From the IMG/VR virus record IMGVR_UViG_3300011271_000008, positions 1 to 39,231 of that record: a stretch of DNA of 39,231 bases; one strand, 5' to 3'. The notes below the pieces were generated by a model, which made no database searches, had not been told where the DNA came from, and worked only from the letters and a program-made list of their open reading frames with translations. Positions 29,714-38,786 of this stretch are shown piece by piece; the first letter of the stretch is position 1; every line of letters begins with the position of its first letter. The position numbers were made by a program, and so were the translations under genes. This DNA is from a virus.

Positions 29714-32700
29714 TATGCCAACCATTGTGAAGGATTCACATCTAAAATAAATGCATGTAGCTCTATTTCAGCAAATTGATTTGAAAAAGTGATATCTCTC
29801 ATTTGTACATCGTTCAATGTAAAAGCCATCTGTACCGTATCACCCAGAAGAGAGGTATTTAACCTATGCCAAATCTGCTGCTGAAATTCCGCAGTCACCA
29901 TTTGTAGGTTAATATTAGCAGGAGTCAAACCAAGATTAGTACTCTCAGGACAGGTATAAATTATTGTGCTATAAATAAGTGATCCATTGATTACGTTAGG
30001 CCCACCCGGTATGATATCGCCTACATTGAAAGGAATATTTGCCGCTTGGCTGAGATAAATTAAGAGCGATATTTGTCCATTAGGTGTAGTAGATAGTAGG
30101 TATTGTTGAGGCCCCAATCGAGTTTTTCTAGTCATTCCCCATGATGGTGGAAATTGTTTTGTCTGAATAAATGGAACGTACATCCGTTGAATTAATCCTC
30201 CGCCAGTGTAGGAAAGGCCACTGGGAAGAGAAGGATTCAAAGTAAATGTATTATTTGTTGGCACCAGAGCAACGGAAAAAATTTTGCCATTTATTTGAGC
30301 ACCTACAGTACCAAGGCAGTCAGTGATCACAATATAATCTCCTGAGTTCAAGCAATGGTCAGGGGAAGTTACAGTGCTAGTAACTATATTTTGAATATAC
30401 AATGAGTCTCCTTCATTTGTCCCATCAACTCTGAAGAGGACGAATCCTTGCTGATTTCCGGCTATAATCTCAGGCTGTAATAGGGTTGAATCTCCCTCAT
30501 TCCAGGGTTGGTTCCAGTTGTTCCATGTACCAAAAGTATCGCCAGCTGTAGCCCACGTAAATCCAGTTTGTCGACGGAATGCACCATAAGCCGTATAGGT
30601 CTCCCTAAAAATTCCCCAAGAAGCATCCCGGTAATTGTATTGCAATGTCTGAGTAGGGAAACGATAATTGATCGTATTGACAGGATAAGTGAAATAGATC
30701 CATTCGTTTATAAAATCTCTTTGAGCCGTCACGCGCTCAGAACCATTTTGTAAAAGTCTAAACTCAAAGATTTCGTCGGGTATCTCCAGATCGAATCTTT
30801 CAGCTTGTGTTTGCCCTGTAATGACAAAACCTCTACTACCTATGGTCTCGACGCCTTGATCCATTGTAACGGCTGAAAACGTGCTCCCTGAGCCAAGTTC
30901 GGAATTGATGATATAGAAGTTAAAAGGAACAAGGTCATTTCCTGAATAAATCAGTCTAGTCTGAATCTTTGTAAAACCGACAATTAGGACATCTTCATTG
31001 GCACCAACGGTCAAGATTTCTTGATCTAACCCTGCGGTTATAAAACCACCATAACCTGTTTGATCGCCCCAATAAGCATTAGGCGTACCTGTCTGATTAG
31101 CGGGGACTAATATTGGATTAAAGACGGTGGTAGCGAGAGAAGGGTCACCTGTAAAAGAGGCTGTATAATAAGGCGTGCCATTTTGGCTATAAATAATGGT
31201 ATCGGGAAGATATTCTTGGCTGCCAGCGGCTGACGTCTGAACTATGGGACCAAAAAATAACAACCGATCTTTAAATTGCATGATTATCCGAGCACCGACA
31301 AGATAATATTGAGTCGCAGGCAGATCGGCTATGGACATATTACCTCTAGAAATTGGAGGAGCAAAATTTACCCACCCATGATGACCAGTAAGCAGAGGTG
31401 CTGATGCGCTACCATTTGTGGGATCGCCATCATACCAACGAAGAGAATCCAGGGTTTTATTTGATCTATTGGTTAAATATTGGGCAATCCCACCAGTAGA
31501 ATTGCTAGAAATCGTCGCATTGGGAAACTCAACAGTCACATTATTAGCATCGACAACCGTAATGACGTAACCAGTTTGAAAATTAATGGCAGAAAATATA
31601 CCGGGATGTTGTGAGGCTGGTGAAAACCAAATTCCACCACTAGTATATGCAGAAAAAGTGGTTCCCATTGTGCCATTTAAGCTGAAATGATTACCATCGA
31701 TAACGGTAACGGTATAGGTATTGCCATTGAGCTGAGTCATTCCCATCACACCGGTTATCGTAACAGTGTTGCCTGTTGAAAGGCCGTGATTTGTGCTGGT
31801 AATGACTACAGGATTTGTCTGCGTTGCTGCTGTAATGAAGCCATTTAAGCCAGCGGTGGCTGTCTCATTAATAAAAAGAAAATCTCCTACTGATAATCCA
31901 TGAGCAGTTATTTGAATATTTACGATAGCTGGAGGCCCAGTCATTGTGGAAGTTGTTGCCACAATAGGTTTGAACTGCATCCCAATTGTAGCACCGGTAA
32001 ATGGGACATCTATACCATTTGTAGCCCAGAGAGCGTTTTGATAATTGGTAGTCCAAAATTGTTGGTAATCTTGACCATTCCATGTAGTAGGTGTAACTAC
32101 TGTTTTTTGGATGTAGCCTGGATATACACCAGTAATAGGATTTTTATAGAAGCTTACATCATAAATGCCATATGGACTAACTGTTTGTATATTATATGAG
32201 TAAACCGTATCAAAGGCCAATGTTCCAGGAAATTGAATGGTTGTAGAGATAAAATCTTCCAGACCCATGACGGGTAGATCTGGGGTGTAAAAAAAACTCA
32301 CTGTGTTGATGGTATCGGTGGCGCCTCCGGCGATGGTGATGGCGCCGGTAGCGTAATTGATTGTTCCGGTACCAGCTGGAACGCCTGTTAATACTCCCAT
32401 TGAGTTATCGGTATAAACATTACCAGTTGTAGAATCGGTTAGAGTGACGCTACCTGGAACAATATTGCCATTAGCCTGCAACGAAAACGCAGTTAGGAGA
32501 TTACCGGCACCACCAACGAGATTAAAAGACGTGATAGAACCATAAGAAGCGATTGTGGAGTTAAAAAACCGGGTTAATCTTCCAAGTAAAGAAGTGCCCC
32601 GTTTTCGTTTTATGCGACCACGCCATTGATATGCATTAATTAATTGAGGAAAAGAATCGTTGTCGATAACAAATGGCAATCTGTCATTGCGTAATCCCTT

Positions 32701-32733
32701 GTTGACTGGGCCGACAATAATTTTTTCACCCAT
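29713..32733 (-). CDS. Large tail/stabilisation protein (1006 aa)
   Basis: The N-terminus has FVIDNDSFPQLINAYQWRGR, then RKRGTSLLGRL, an opening typical of large tail hub or stabilisation proteins of N4-gp56 phages. Several inserted beta modules carry the HGL-S-x-G-(D/N) pattern seen in phage repeats resembling the E1 FCCH fold: AHGLSVGDFLFI, NHGLSTGNTVTITGV with LNGNTYTV, and DHCLNSGDYIVITDC with INGKIFSV. The C-terminal part (DRLLFFGPIVQTS earlier; WGIFRETYTAYGAFRRQTGF) looks like a propeller or platform. Probably the tail nozzle or body. Confidence 0.65.
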   Translation of the reverse strand: MGEKIIVGPVNKGLRNDRLPFVIDNDSFPQLINAYQWRGRIKRKRGTSLLGRLTRFFNSTIASYGSITSFNLVGGAGNLLTAFSLQANGNIVPGSVTLTDSTTGNVYTDNSMGVLTGVPAGTGTINYATGAITIAGGATDTINTVSFFYTPDLPVMGLEDFISTTIQFPGTLAFDTVYSYNIQTVSPYGIYDVSFYKNPITGVYPGYIQKTVVTPTTWNGQDYQQFWTTNYQNALWATNGIDVPFTGATIGMQFKPIVATTSTMTGPPAIVNIQITAHGLSVGDFLFINETATAGLNGFITAATQTNPVVITSTNHGLSTGNTVTITGVMGMTQLNGNTYTVTVIDGNHFSLNGTMGTTFSAYTSGGIWFSPASQHPGIFSAINFQTGYVITVVDANNVTVEFPNATISSNSTGGIAQYLTNRSNKTLDSLRWYDGDPTNGSASAPLLTGHHGWVNFAPPISRGNMSIADLPATQYYLVGARIIMQFKDRLLFFGPIVQTSAAGSQEYLPDTIIYSQNGTPYYTASFTGDPSLATTVFNPILVPANQTGTPNAYWGDQTGYGGFITAGLDQEILTVGANEDVLIVGFTKIQTRLIYSGNDLVPFNFYIINSELGSGSTFSAVTMDQGVETIGSRGFVITGQTQAERFDLEIPDEIFEFRLLQNGSERVTAQRDFINEWIYFTYPVNTINYRFPTQTLQYNYRDASWGIFRETYTAYGAFRRQTGFTWATAGDTFGTWNNWNQPWNEGDSTLLQPEIIAGNQQGFVLFRVDGTNEGDSLYIQNIVTSTVTSPDHCLNSGDYIVITDCLGTVGAQINGKIFSVALVPTNNTFTLNPSLPSGLSYTGGGLIQRMYVPFIQTKQFPPSWGMTRKTRLGPQQYLLSTTPNGQISLLIYLSQAANIPFNVGDIIPGGPNVINGSLIYSTIIYTCPESTNLGLTPANINLQMVTAEFQQQIWHRLNTSLLGDTVQMAFTLNDVQMRDITFSNQFAEIELHAFILDVNPSQWLA

Positions 32734-32739
32734 GACACC

Positions 32740-33348
32740 TCAGATTTGTAAAACGATAAATGCAATTGTAGTGGGTGCCGGTATAATTCCAGCAGACTTA
32801 GTATAAATTAATTGGAACGTTCCTGTGCCAGTGATATTATATGAAGGGAAAAGTGTCGTTCCTTGATAAGATGACAAGACAACAAAATTAGCACTGCTAA
32901 CAGCATTTGTTGTCAGGGTTACAGTAAATACGGTGTTACCGACACTAGGAACAATACTTGCCACGTTAAGAGATTGTGAGCCCAATATGGCTCCCGTATT
33001 ATCAGCATAGGCAAAAGCTCGAATGGCACTGACTAAGAATATTCCATTTTGATTATTATAAAATAATTGAGATACAGTGCTAGCATTACCGCTATTCGTA
33101 TAAAGAGTAGAAAAAGGATCGGTAGGAGTAGTTCCTCCTGGAGGAGTATTTTTGCCATTAAACGAGACACGTAAATGTTGACCACCAATACCTTGTGGAG
33201 ATCCAACAGGGCCTGTAGTATTGAAGCTAACGTGATCTGTCCCAATTATACTTTGTATAGATTGAGCATTAGTCAACATATCAGGAACATCTACCGATGG
33301 ATTATTCGGAGGATTTGGAACCATATTATTATAAGTGTAAGATGTCAT
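32740..33348 (-). CDS. Virion structural protein (202 aa)
   Basis: Beta-rich; starts MTSYTYNNMVPNPPNNPSVD, then VPDMLTNAQSIQSIIGTDHV. The PNPPNNPS-x-D-x-P-x-M-x-x-NAQSI run is common among small virion proteins found beside the large tail protein. ATGA overlap with the gene before it; six bases before the next. Confidence 0.6.
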   Translation of the reverse strand: MTSYTYNNMVPNPPNNPSVDVPDMLTNAQSIQSIIGTDHVSFNTTGPVGSPQGIGGQHLRVSFNGKNTPPGGTTPTDPFSTLYTNSGNASTVSQLFYNNQNGIFLVSAIRAFAYADNTGAILGSQSLNVASIVPSVGNTVFTVTLTTNAVSSANFVVLSSYQGTTLFPSYNITGTGTFQLIYTKSAGIIPAPTTIAFIVLQI

Positions 33349-34562
33349 AAGGAAACCCCTCCGCCGTAGTTATTATTAAATCCAGCCCCTTGGCCAAAGC
33401 CCTGGCTGTAAATAGATTCAGTTCTAGAAGCTGTCCATTGTCTTTGACTTCTTTTCCACACCAATAATTCTTGTTCTTTAAATAATGGTTCATAGAATTG
33501 GAATTGCTCCAAATCACCCGTATCTGAAAGAATTTTACGTGCTGCTCCACGGGCTAGATATTCAGCCATATAACCAAATTGAATTGCTGCTGCTGAATTT
33601 AGGAAGGCTGCTGGTGATAAAAAGGCATCGAGTTCAACTAGATATTGTTGATCAGGAACAGTTCTTAAGGTAAGAGTATTATTGTAAAACAGAATTGCCC
33701 TTGGCAAACCTGTTTGGTAATAGAAACACTGGGCAAAAATATTATTTCCAGTTGGAATTGCAACAGGAAATTCTACTACAATTCGTCCTGTTAAGTAATT
33801 TATAGTGTTAGATGTGGTGCTATAGCCACCTGGTAAAAAGGCATTCCCAAATGGCGCTGGGCCAGGAGTCATTAAAAGACCATAATTAATAGCACCAGAT
33901 AAAAATTGGCCGCTATCAGAGACTATAACATTAGATCCGTCGGATGCCGATGTGGTGATATAAACAGCAGCATCTACACTCGTTACAGGAACTGCTGGAA
34001 TACTAGTTAAAGCGGTTGCACTGGTTACAACAGGCGGATCGACATAAGTGCCTATCCCCGAGCTTAAAGCAATTATACCGCTAATATCAATATGTCCACG
34101 CGCAAGAGAATTCAGTGGAGGATTTGGAGGCGCTGGTGGCCCTATGATGGGTATTTGTAATGTATAAGGCCCAGGGGTTCCATTCGCTGTTCCTATAATG
34201 CCTAAATTCTGGACAATATTTGGCCAGATATTAAAAAATTGATTCTTTTGAGTCTGAAATGGGACTTGAATCCCATTTATGTAGCAAGTAGGTGTAAAAC
34301 CCTGATAAACAGGGTACATACCAATGGTTTGTGTACCGGGTTCTGTTTGCGAACTATACAATGGCATATTATATTTATCGATACCAGGTTGAGTTTGAAA
34401 CTGATATTTTGTTTTCAGGTCAAATAACTGCAACCTAGCATCGACATCCATAATCCAAAATCTATTGATATAATCGATAATGAGATTATCGGTAATGAGA
34501 GCATTTGATGGGCTCTTAATGATCCTACGGATATATGTAATTATATCTGAAAGTAGGTTCAT
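33345..34562 (-). CDS. Head-tail connector/tail adaptor protein (405 aa)
   Basis: A helical N-terminus (MNLLSDIITYIRRIIKSPSN, then LIIDYINRFWIMDVDARLQL) and helical C-terminus (FGYMAEYLARGAARKILSDT) enclose a beta insert (NYLTGRIVVEFPVAIPTGNN). Two helical flanks around a variable insert, one gene after the portal-capsid set, fits the tail-tube or gatekeeper proteins of podoviruses. The last residues are Gly/Asn-rich. TAATG overlap with the gene before it. Confidence 0.6.
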   Translation of the reverse strand: MNLLSDIITYIRRIIKSPSNALITDNLIIDYINRFWIMDVDARLQLFDLKTKYQFQTQPGIDKYNMPLYSSQTEPGTQTIGMYPVYQGFTPTCYINGIQVPFQTQKNQFFNIWPNIVQNLGIIGTANGTPGPYTLQIPIIGPPAPPNPPLNSLARGHIDISGIIALSSGIGTYVDPPVVTSATALTSIPAVPVTSVDAAVYITTSASDGSNVIVSDSGQFLSGAINYGLLMTPGPAPFGNAFLPGGYSTTSNTINYLTGRIVVEFPVAIPTGNNIFAQCFYYQTGLPRAILFYNNTLTLRTVPDQQYLVELDAFLSPAAFLNSAAAIQFGYMAEYLARGAARKILSDTGDLEQFQFYEPLFKEQELLVWKRSQRQWTASRTESIYSQGFGQGAGFNNNYGGGVSL

Positions 34563-35134
34563 TAAGCCGCCATTCCCATAAATATTGATTTTTTGGAACT
34601 GACGGGCTCAGCTGTTAACCTAGCGATTTTGGTATCGGCTACCATTTTACCGTAAAACTGCGCAAATCCATGATCTGAGTTCACCGATTCCTGCATAACC
34701 AAACGGTGATAGACCTTACGTCTGATTTGCTCGGCTAGATACCTTGGCCCCCAAACGGGTCGATTTACAGGTACTTCCCATTCTTCGGCTGGCATACCAG
34801 CAAAGGGACGTGTCCAAATATTGATTGTTTCACCGATAATTTCTTTATGCTCGGCTATGAAATGGACATATTCTTTTTGAAAGTTATAATCCTCTCGATA
34901 ATCTTCATTGAATTTATCGCGACAAGAGATGCTACGTTTAGGTTTCAGATAAATCTCTTTAGATTTTTCTACTTCCCTAGCGGATAATTTCGTTTGAGGT
35001 TCGACCTCTTTCATAGGAGCCTCATTCATACGATCTAGAGTCAAATCTTTGATTTCTTGATCATATGTTTCGAATTGCTTGTCTAATTTATCTATCTCTT
35101 TATTAGAGACTTTTATTTTTTTTTCTTCTACCAT
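34562..35134 (-). CDS. Structural or assembly protein (190 aa)
   Basis: A charged helical N-terminal third (KKIKVSNKEIDKLDKQFETY), a globular middle (IIGETINIWTRPFAGMPAEE, WEVPVNRPVWGPRYLAEQIR) and a polar end. I know no named family; the Trp/Pro-rich middle is probably conserved. It lies between capsid and connector genes, so head completion or tail attachment is likely from place. Confidence 0.55.
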   Translation of the reverse strand: MVEEKKIKVSNKEIDKLDKQFETYDQEIKDLTLDRMNEAPMKEVEPQTKLSAREVEKSKEIYLKPKRSISCRDKFNEDYREDYNFQKEYVHFIAEHKEIIGETINIWTRPFAGMPAEEWEVPVNRPVWGPRYLAEQIRRKVYHRLVMQESVNSDHGFAQFYGKMVADTKIARLTAEPVSSKKSIFMGMAA

Positions 35135-35145
35135 CTTTACCCCTC

Positions 35146-35589
35146 TTAAGATATGTTGATGAAACTTCCCGGTATTGCTACCTGTGTATTGTTATTGATT
35201 GCTGGAACCGATCTTCCGGTAGTGCTAATGAATCCAGAATTAACATCGCCAATAGCTAAGATTTGCGGAGATTCTCCTTTAAATGTCGAATTTACAAAGG
35301 GATCGGTATTTATTGAGTTAATACTTATTTGCGCTTGATTAGCAGAAGGAATTGACAAGACGTATCCTTCTTGCTCATTGAGCTGCCAAGAACCAAATTG
35401 TGAAGGAATTAGTAATCTTACCAATTGGCCAACGACATAGTTCATGTTTGCAGTTGTTGTAACTGTGGTCGTGGAACCAAAAGTGATTGCCGAAATGACA
35501 AAGCGACTAGGCTGATAATATTGCGCATTTATGGGCAAATTCGCATAAGGTGGAATCGGATAGGAGATAACAGTGCCAACGCTGGTCAT
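35146..35589 (-). CDS. Virion protein, short paralogue of the 385-aa protein
   Basis: 147 residues. FVISAITFGSTTTVTTTANM, WQLNEQEGYVLSI and SPQILAIGDVNSGFISTTGR line up with FISAITTGATTTVVTTDAHN, TTQLN...VYGFVTSV and YPQIVAVGDVNMGGTLITAG of the 385-aa protein encoded just beyond the HNH gene. The pair looks like an old duplication. Probably a small head or tail decoration protein. ATGA overlap with the HNH gene. Confidence 0.65.
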   Translation of the reverse strand: MTSVGTVISYPIPPYANLPINAQYYQPSRFVISAITFGSTTTVTTTANMNYVVGQLVRLLIPSQFGSWQLNEQEGYVLSIPSANQAQISINSINTDPFVNSTFKGESPQILAIGDVNSGFISTTGRSVPAINNNTQVAIPGSFINIS

Positions 35590-36122
35590 TCTTTTTTTCT
35601 TACCTCATATCCGTACTCTGTTAGAAATTCGATACACCATGCTATTTTGTCTTCAACACGCTGGCCAGGTGGATGAGATTTAGACCAAAGTTCCAGGTTT
35701 TCGATTCGATTGTCGTGACGAATTCCGTTTTTATGATGTATCGTCTCTCCCTTGCGTATAGGGCAGCCTAAATATTCATACATCACTAATTTGTGCTCTA
35801 ATACCTTCCCATATTTATCTGCACATGGATGACCGATCCATTTATTGCCTGTAAATTGAAGATATCCGTCACTATTCAAATATCCTCCAGGTTTTTTAGT
35901 TATCTTTCTGGGCGCATTTAAAGGAATACCCTTCAAGTGTCTATAGGTTGCCAGATTCTTTTGTTTTTGTATTAACCATTTTTCGTATTTTATCTTTCTT
36001 CTTTCTCTATTAATATTATTAAAACATTCCTTGCAATATGAATATAACCCATCTTTATTTATTTTTGATTTGGGAAACTCTTCTTCATTTTTTTCTTTTA
36101 AACATTTTCTACATTTTTTCAT
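35586..36122 (-). CDS. HNH homing-type endonuclease (178 aa)
   Basis: Start ATG 36122 (an in-frame opening continues to 36161 without a ribosome site). An N-terminal zinc knuckle (C4, C7, C30, C33: CRKC...YCKEC) is followed by an HNH_3-type core: LEHKLVMYEYLGCPIRKGET with IHHKNGIRHDNRIENLELWS (H110, H129, H130, N132, N138, N142). Such free-standing enzymes cut cognate phage DNA so that their gene is copied into it. It splits two paralogous virion genes. The ribosome site is buried in an 11-bp hairpin. Confidence 0.85.
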   Translation of the reverse strand: MKKCRKCLKEKNEEEFPKSKINKDGLYSYCKECFNNINRERRKIKYEKWLIQKQKNLATYRHLKGIPLNAPRKITKKPGGYLNSDGYLQFTGNKWIGHPCADKYGKVLEHKLVMYEYLGCPIRKGETIHHKNGIRHDNRIENLELWSKSHPPGQRVEDKIAWCIEFLTEYGYEVRKKE

Positions 36123-36124
36123 AA

Positions 36125-36151
36125 ATCCTCTCCCTGGATTAGGGAGAGGAT
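36125..36151 (-). promoter_or_regulatory. Hairpin hiding the HNH ribosome-binding site
   Basis: In the minus-strand RNA, ATCCTCTCCCT (36151-36141) pairs perfectly with AGGGAGAGGAT (36135-36125) across a 5-base loop, two bases before the HNH start codon. The 3' arm is the Shine-Dalgarno sequence. There is no U run, so it is not a terminator. T4 homing endonuclease mRNAs use hairpins in the same way to limit translation of the long read-through transcript. Confidence 0.75.
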
Positions 36152-36168
36152 TATACCCCAATTATGCT

Positions 36169-37326
36169 TTATGGGGAAGCAAAATCATGCGCATAAGCAT
36201 GCCAATAGACGATATTTGTACTCGCTATTAGTGTTGCCGTGCCGTTGACTGCGGCTACGCCCCCACCAATGGTGAAACCTTGGCTAGTGTTATTAGCAAA
36301 GGCACCTTTGATACCCGGGCCATTAATTGTACTTACCAAAGTCGTACCAATTGGTTCGATGAACAGAGGCGGATATAACTGAGAACCTGCAGTAATCAGT
36401 GTTCCACCCATATTTACATCGCCAACAGCTACAATCTGAGGATATGAGAGTCCAGGGACGCTCGATACCGTGGGATTGCTATTAAACGCTGTGTAAGCAC
36501 TTGAATTAATGTTAACTACAACAGTTTTATAATCCGTTACCGAGGTGACAAACCCGTAAACTGGTGAACCAGGAACGAGAGTATTAGGTAAAGAATTCAA
36601 CTGAGTAGTGCCCCATGCAGTTGGAATACGGAACGCAATCTCTTGACCTTCGCGGAAGTTATGCGCGTCAGTTGTGACAACGGTTGTCGTTGCGCCCGTC
36701 GTAATCGCACTGATAAATGACGTGCCAGGGAAGTAAAGATATGGATATAGAACTTGTCTATAAGAGCCAACGTTACCTGTACTTGTAGCCGTATTAAATG
36801 CAGTGTAGTTACTTTGGTTGGTATTCCATGGGATTGTGAAAGTTGTAGGGGCAGTGACAGTCACCGTAAATGGAATGCCATTTATTTGTGGCATACCAGT
36901 TGTCGATGTCTGAAACAAACCCTCAAATACAACAACCTGACCACTGGTTAAACCGTGATTTGTAGTAGTTGTAATTTGAGCAGGATTGGCTTTATTGATA
37001 GCAAAATCAGTAGAACCAGTATGTTGATAGGCTGGACCAAACTGAAGGAGTTGGCCTGCTGTAAATACACCAATACCATTTGATGCAATGGTGTCAAATA
37101 CAGTAGCAGTTGTGGCAGCTGAATATAGTTCAATCATGGTAGGATTGTTTGATCCATCGAGTAGGTTGACATCCCACCAAGCCCTAGTAACAGAATTAAT
37201 AGCAGCTGTTTTGATGATACTATAGTTCCAGAGCTCCACATAGTCAGGAAGGAAAGGCAAGTTAATAACTTGCGATGTCCCTGTAGCGGTAAAATTACCT
37301 TTTGCCATTCTTGAATATTCGGTCAT
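36169..37326 (-). CDS. Virion decoration/fibre-like protein (385 aa)
   Basis: Beta-rich throughout: a jelly-roll-like N-terminus (GNFTATGTSQVINLPFLPDY, VELWNYSIIKTAA), an HGL module (NHGLTSGQVVVFEGLF ... INGIPFTVTV) as in the 1006-aa tail protein, a region paralogous to the 147-aa protein, and a last strand pair (NIVYWHAYAHDFASP). It follows the capsid gene with one base between stop and start. Likely head decoration or head-fibre protein. Confidence 0.6.
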   Translation of the reverse strand: MTEYSRMAKGNFTATGTSQVINLPFLPDYVELWNYSIIKTAAINSVTRAWWDVNLLDGSNNPTMIELYSAATTATVFDTIASNGIGVFTAGQLLQFGPAYQHTGSTDFAINKANPAQITTTTNHGLTSGQVVVFEGLFQTSTTGMPQINGIPFTVTVTAPTTFTIPWNTNQSNYTAFNTATSTGNVGSYRQVLYPYLYFPGTSFISAITTGATTTVVTTDAHNFREGQEIAFRIPTAWGTTQLNSLPNTLVPGSPVYGFVTSVTDYKTVVVNINSSAYTAFNSNPTVSSVPGLSYPQIVAVGDVNMGGTLITAGSQLYPPLFIEPIGTTLVSTINGPGIKGAFANNTSQGFTIGGGVAAVNGTATLIASTNIVYWHAYAHDFASP

Positions 37327-37327
37327 G

Positions 37328-38308
37328 TTATACCCCCAAACTGTTTAAGCGTGTGCTTAATAGGTTTCTGATGGCCGTATCCTGAGTAATGGCTTGCGCT
37401 TGGGCAAACTTGACTGCCAAGGTTGCATTCTGCGCTAACATTCCCGAATAGTATGGATCTCGATAAATCAGGTTCATGGAGTAACCATCCTGATTTATGT
37501 GAGTAATGGCTTGCTTACCCAATACTGTATTATAATACAGGTCATTGAGTGTGCCCGCGGCATTTGTAACCGCATTTCTAGCCACTGGAGCTTCAGAGCT
37601 GGTCAGAATACGGATATTGTAGACAGAACCGTATTCAGAAGGCAGAGCCGAAGCATTAGTTGGATAGTTCCATTGTGAGAGGAACCCAGAACCAGTTAAG
37701 CTATCGAAATCGGACTGCAACTCTGTGCTGCTCAGCATAAAATATGCCGAACGGACAGGGCCAGTGCCGAAGCGATCCATACCCTCGATACCGCTCATAA
37801 ACTTGTAAGCGTTATTTGTATCAAGAGTTGTAGCCACCAGCGAAAAGTCAGTGACTCCCAAGTTCGTAGGATTGAATCCATTGGAACCCCCTCCGGCATT
37901 GATTTCCGAAGCTGCCGAAACTATGTAATCTCGTAAAATGATGTCCTCAGCTTGCCTCATGGCAACTGCTAGACGCTCAGATACCCAGGCAAGGACGCCT
38001 TCTTGGTCTTGGAGCACAACTTGTTCATTGATGATACAGCCAGTACCAAAGAACGCCATTTGTGCATCAATGATGTCCCTTTGGGGAACTTGAGCTGGCG
38101 GATCGATACCGGAATTACCCAACTGTACGGTGGGCGGTGTTAAGGCTCTTGGCCTCATAAATCTGCATGTGGTACCGCCATTTGCAGGCATAGATACCTT
38201 GTCGCAGACTGTAATATAGTTCATTGTGGGAGTAGGAACGTAAAGCATGGCAGGTGCCAAGCTTTGAAGAATAAGCGGCCCCAAATTCCCAGTTGTCGTA
38301 ATCGACAT
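37328..38308 (-). CDS. Major capsid protein, N4-gp56 family
   Basis: 326 residues. The HK97-fold capsid family typified by N4 gp56 is recognised from ITVCDKVSMPANGGTTCRFM (spine entry), FGTGCIINEQVVLQDQEGVL, AMRQAEDIILRDYIVSAASE and the end AVKFAQAQAITQDTAIRNLL. It forms the icosahedral shell. Its C-terminal helix is intact. The ATG at 38308 has only a weak AGGGG; the 220-bp leader before it is full of hairpins. High expression would be expected, yet the only strong promoter upstream is beyond the Cys-motif gene. Confidence 0.85.
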   Translation of the reverse strand: MSITTTGNLGPLILQSLAPAMLYVPTPTMNYITVCDKVSMPANGGTTCRFMRPRALTPPTVQLGNSGIDPPAQVPQRDIIDAQMAFFGTGCIINEQVVLQDQEGVLAWVSERLAVAMRQAEDIILRDYIVSAASEINAGGGSNGFNPTNLGVTDFSLVATTLDTNNAYKFMSGIEGMDRFGTGPVRSAYFMLSSTELQSDFDSLTGSGFLSQWNYPTNASALPSEYGSVYNIRILTSSEAPVARNAVTNAAGTLNDLYYNTVLGKQAITHINQDGYSMNLIYRDPYYSGMLAQNATLAVKFAQAQAITQDTAIRNLLSTRLNSLGV

Positions 38309-38528
38309 GACAACCCCTACGGTTGAAATGTTGAGTACAAAGTACTTAGATTGTAACGCGATGTAATTGGCGTTCAGTTATCCGGAATTTCCAGATAACT
38401 CAAATCTGCTTTGTACATTACGATATGATGATCGGTTGACGACCCCTACCTACGTCTGTTCTCGATCATATCTGGTATTTGGGGTGCGAGACCCAATAAC
38501 GCGAACCTTTTAACGTCAGGGAGACGAA
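38309..38528 (-). promoter_or_regulatory. Structured leader of the capsid gene
   Basis: 220 bp without a gene. Nested inverted repeats: AGTAC/GTACT (38334-38346); a near-perfect 25-base palindrome with AGTTATC/GATAACT arms (38376-38400); a long-range stem GATATGATCG with CGATCATCATATC and inner GACG/CGTC (38422-38472); TTGGG/CCCAA (38479-38496). No T tract, so not simple terminators. Probably an mRNA leader affecting stability, processing or translation of capsid mRNA. Confidence 0.55.
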
Positions 38529-38786
38529 TTATTTTTCTAGTAATTCAATGTGCTCATTACTGCTCCAAAGGAATTCTCCTCTAGAACGACGTTCACGAGC
38601 TTCTCTCATATTTTTAGCGACCCAAGTTTCCTCTCTACGTGAACCAAGAAAAGTTCCTATAGAAATAAAAGACACTTGATCTAATGCATAAGAGCATGAT
38701 GAACAAAATACGTAAACCTTTCCTCCTTCGGTGCGAATAGAACCGTCTTTAGAGGAAAGTTTGCATTTTGAACACTTAGGTCTCAT
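38529..38786 (-). CDS. Cys4 zinc-ribbon-like protein (85 aa)
   Basis: MRPKCSKCKLSSKDGSIRTE, then VYVFCSSCSYALD: two CxxC pairs 20 residues apart form a treble-clef-like or ribbon zinc site, followed by a basic helix (KNMREARERRSRGEF). AAAGG lies close before the ATG at 38786. It sits between a strong promoter and the capsid gene, an odd place for a non-structural protein; an RNA-binding or transcription role on the late operon is possible but unproven. Confidence 0.6.
   Translation of the reverse strand: MRPKCSKCKLSSKDGSIRTEGGKVYVFCSSCSYALDQVSFISIGTFLGSRREETWVAKNMREARERRSRGEFLWSSNEHIELLEK

Noticed and set aside
36125-36151. Reading the HNH-upstream inverted repeat as a terminator
   Set aside because: No U tract follows on either strand, and the 3' arm is the ribosome site of the next gene.
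38400-38500. tRNA-like appearance of the hairpins before the capsid gene
   Set aside because: The arm lengths and loop sequences do not make a cloverleaf: no TTC loop, no acceptor stem pairing, no anticodon arm.
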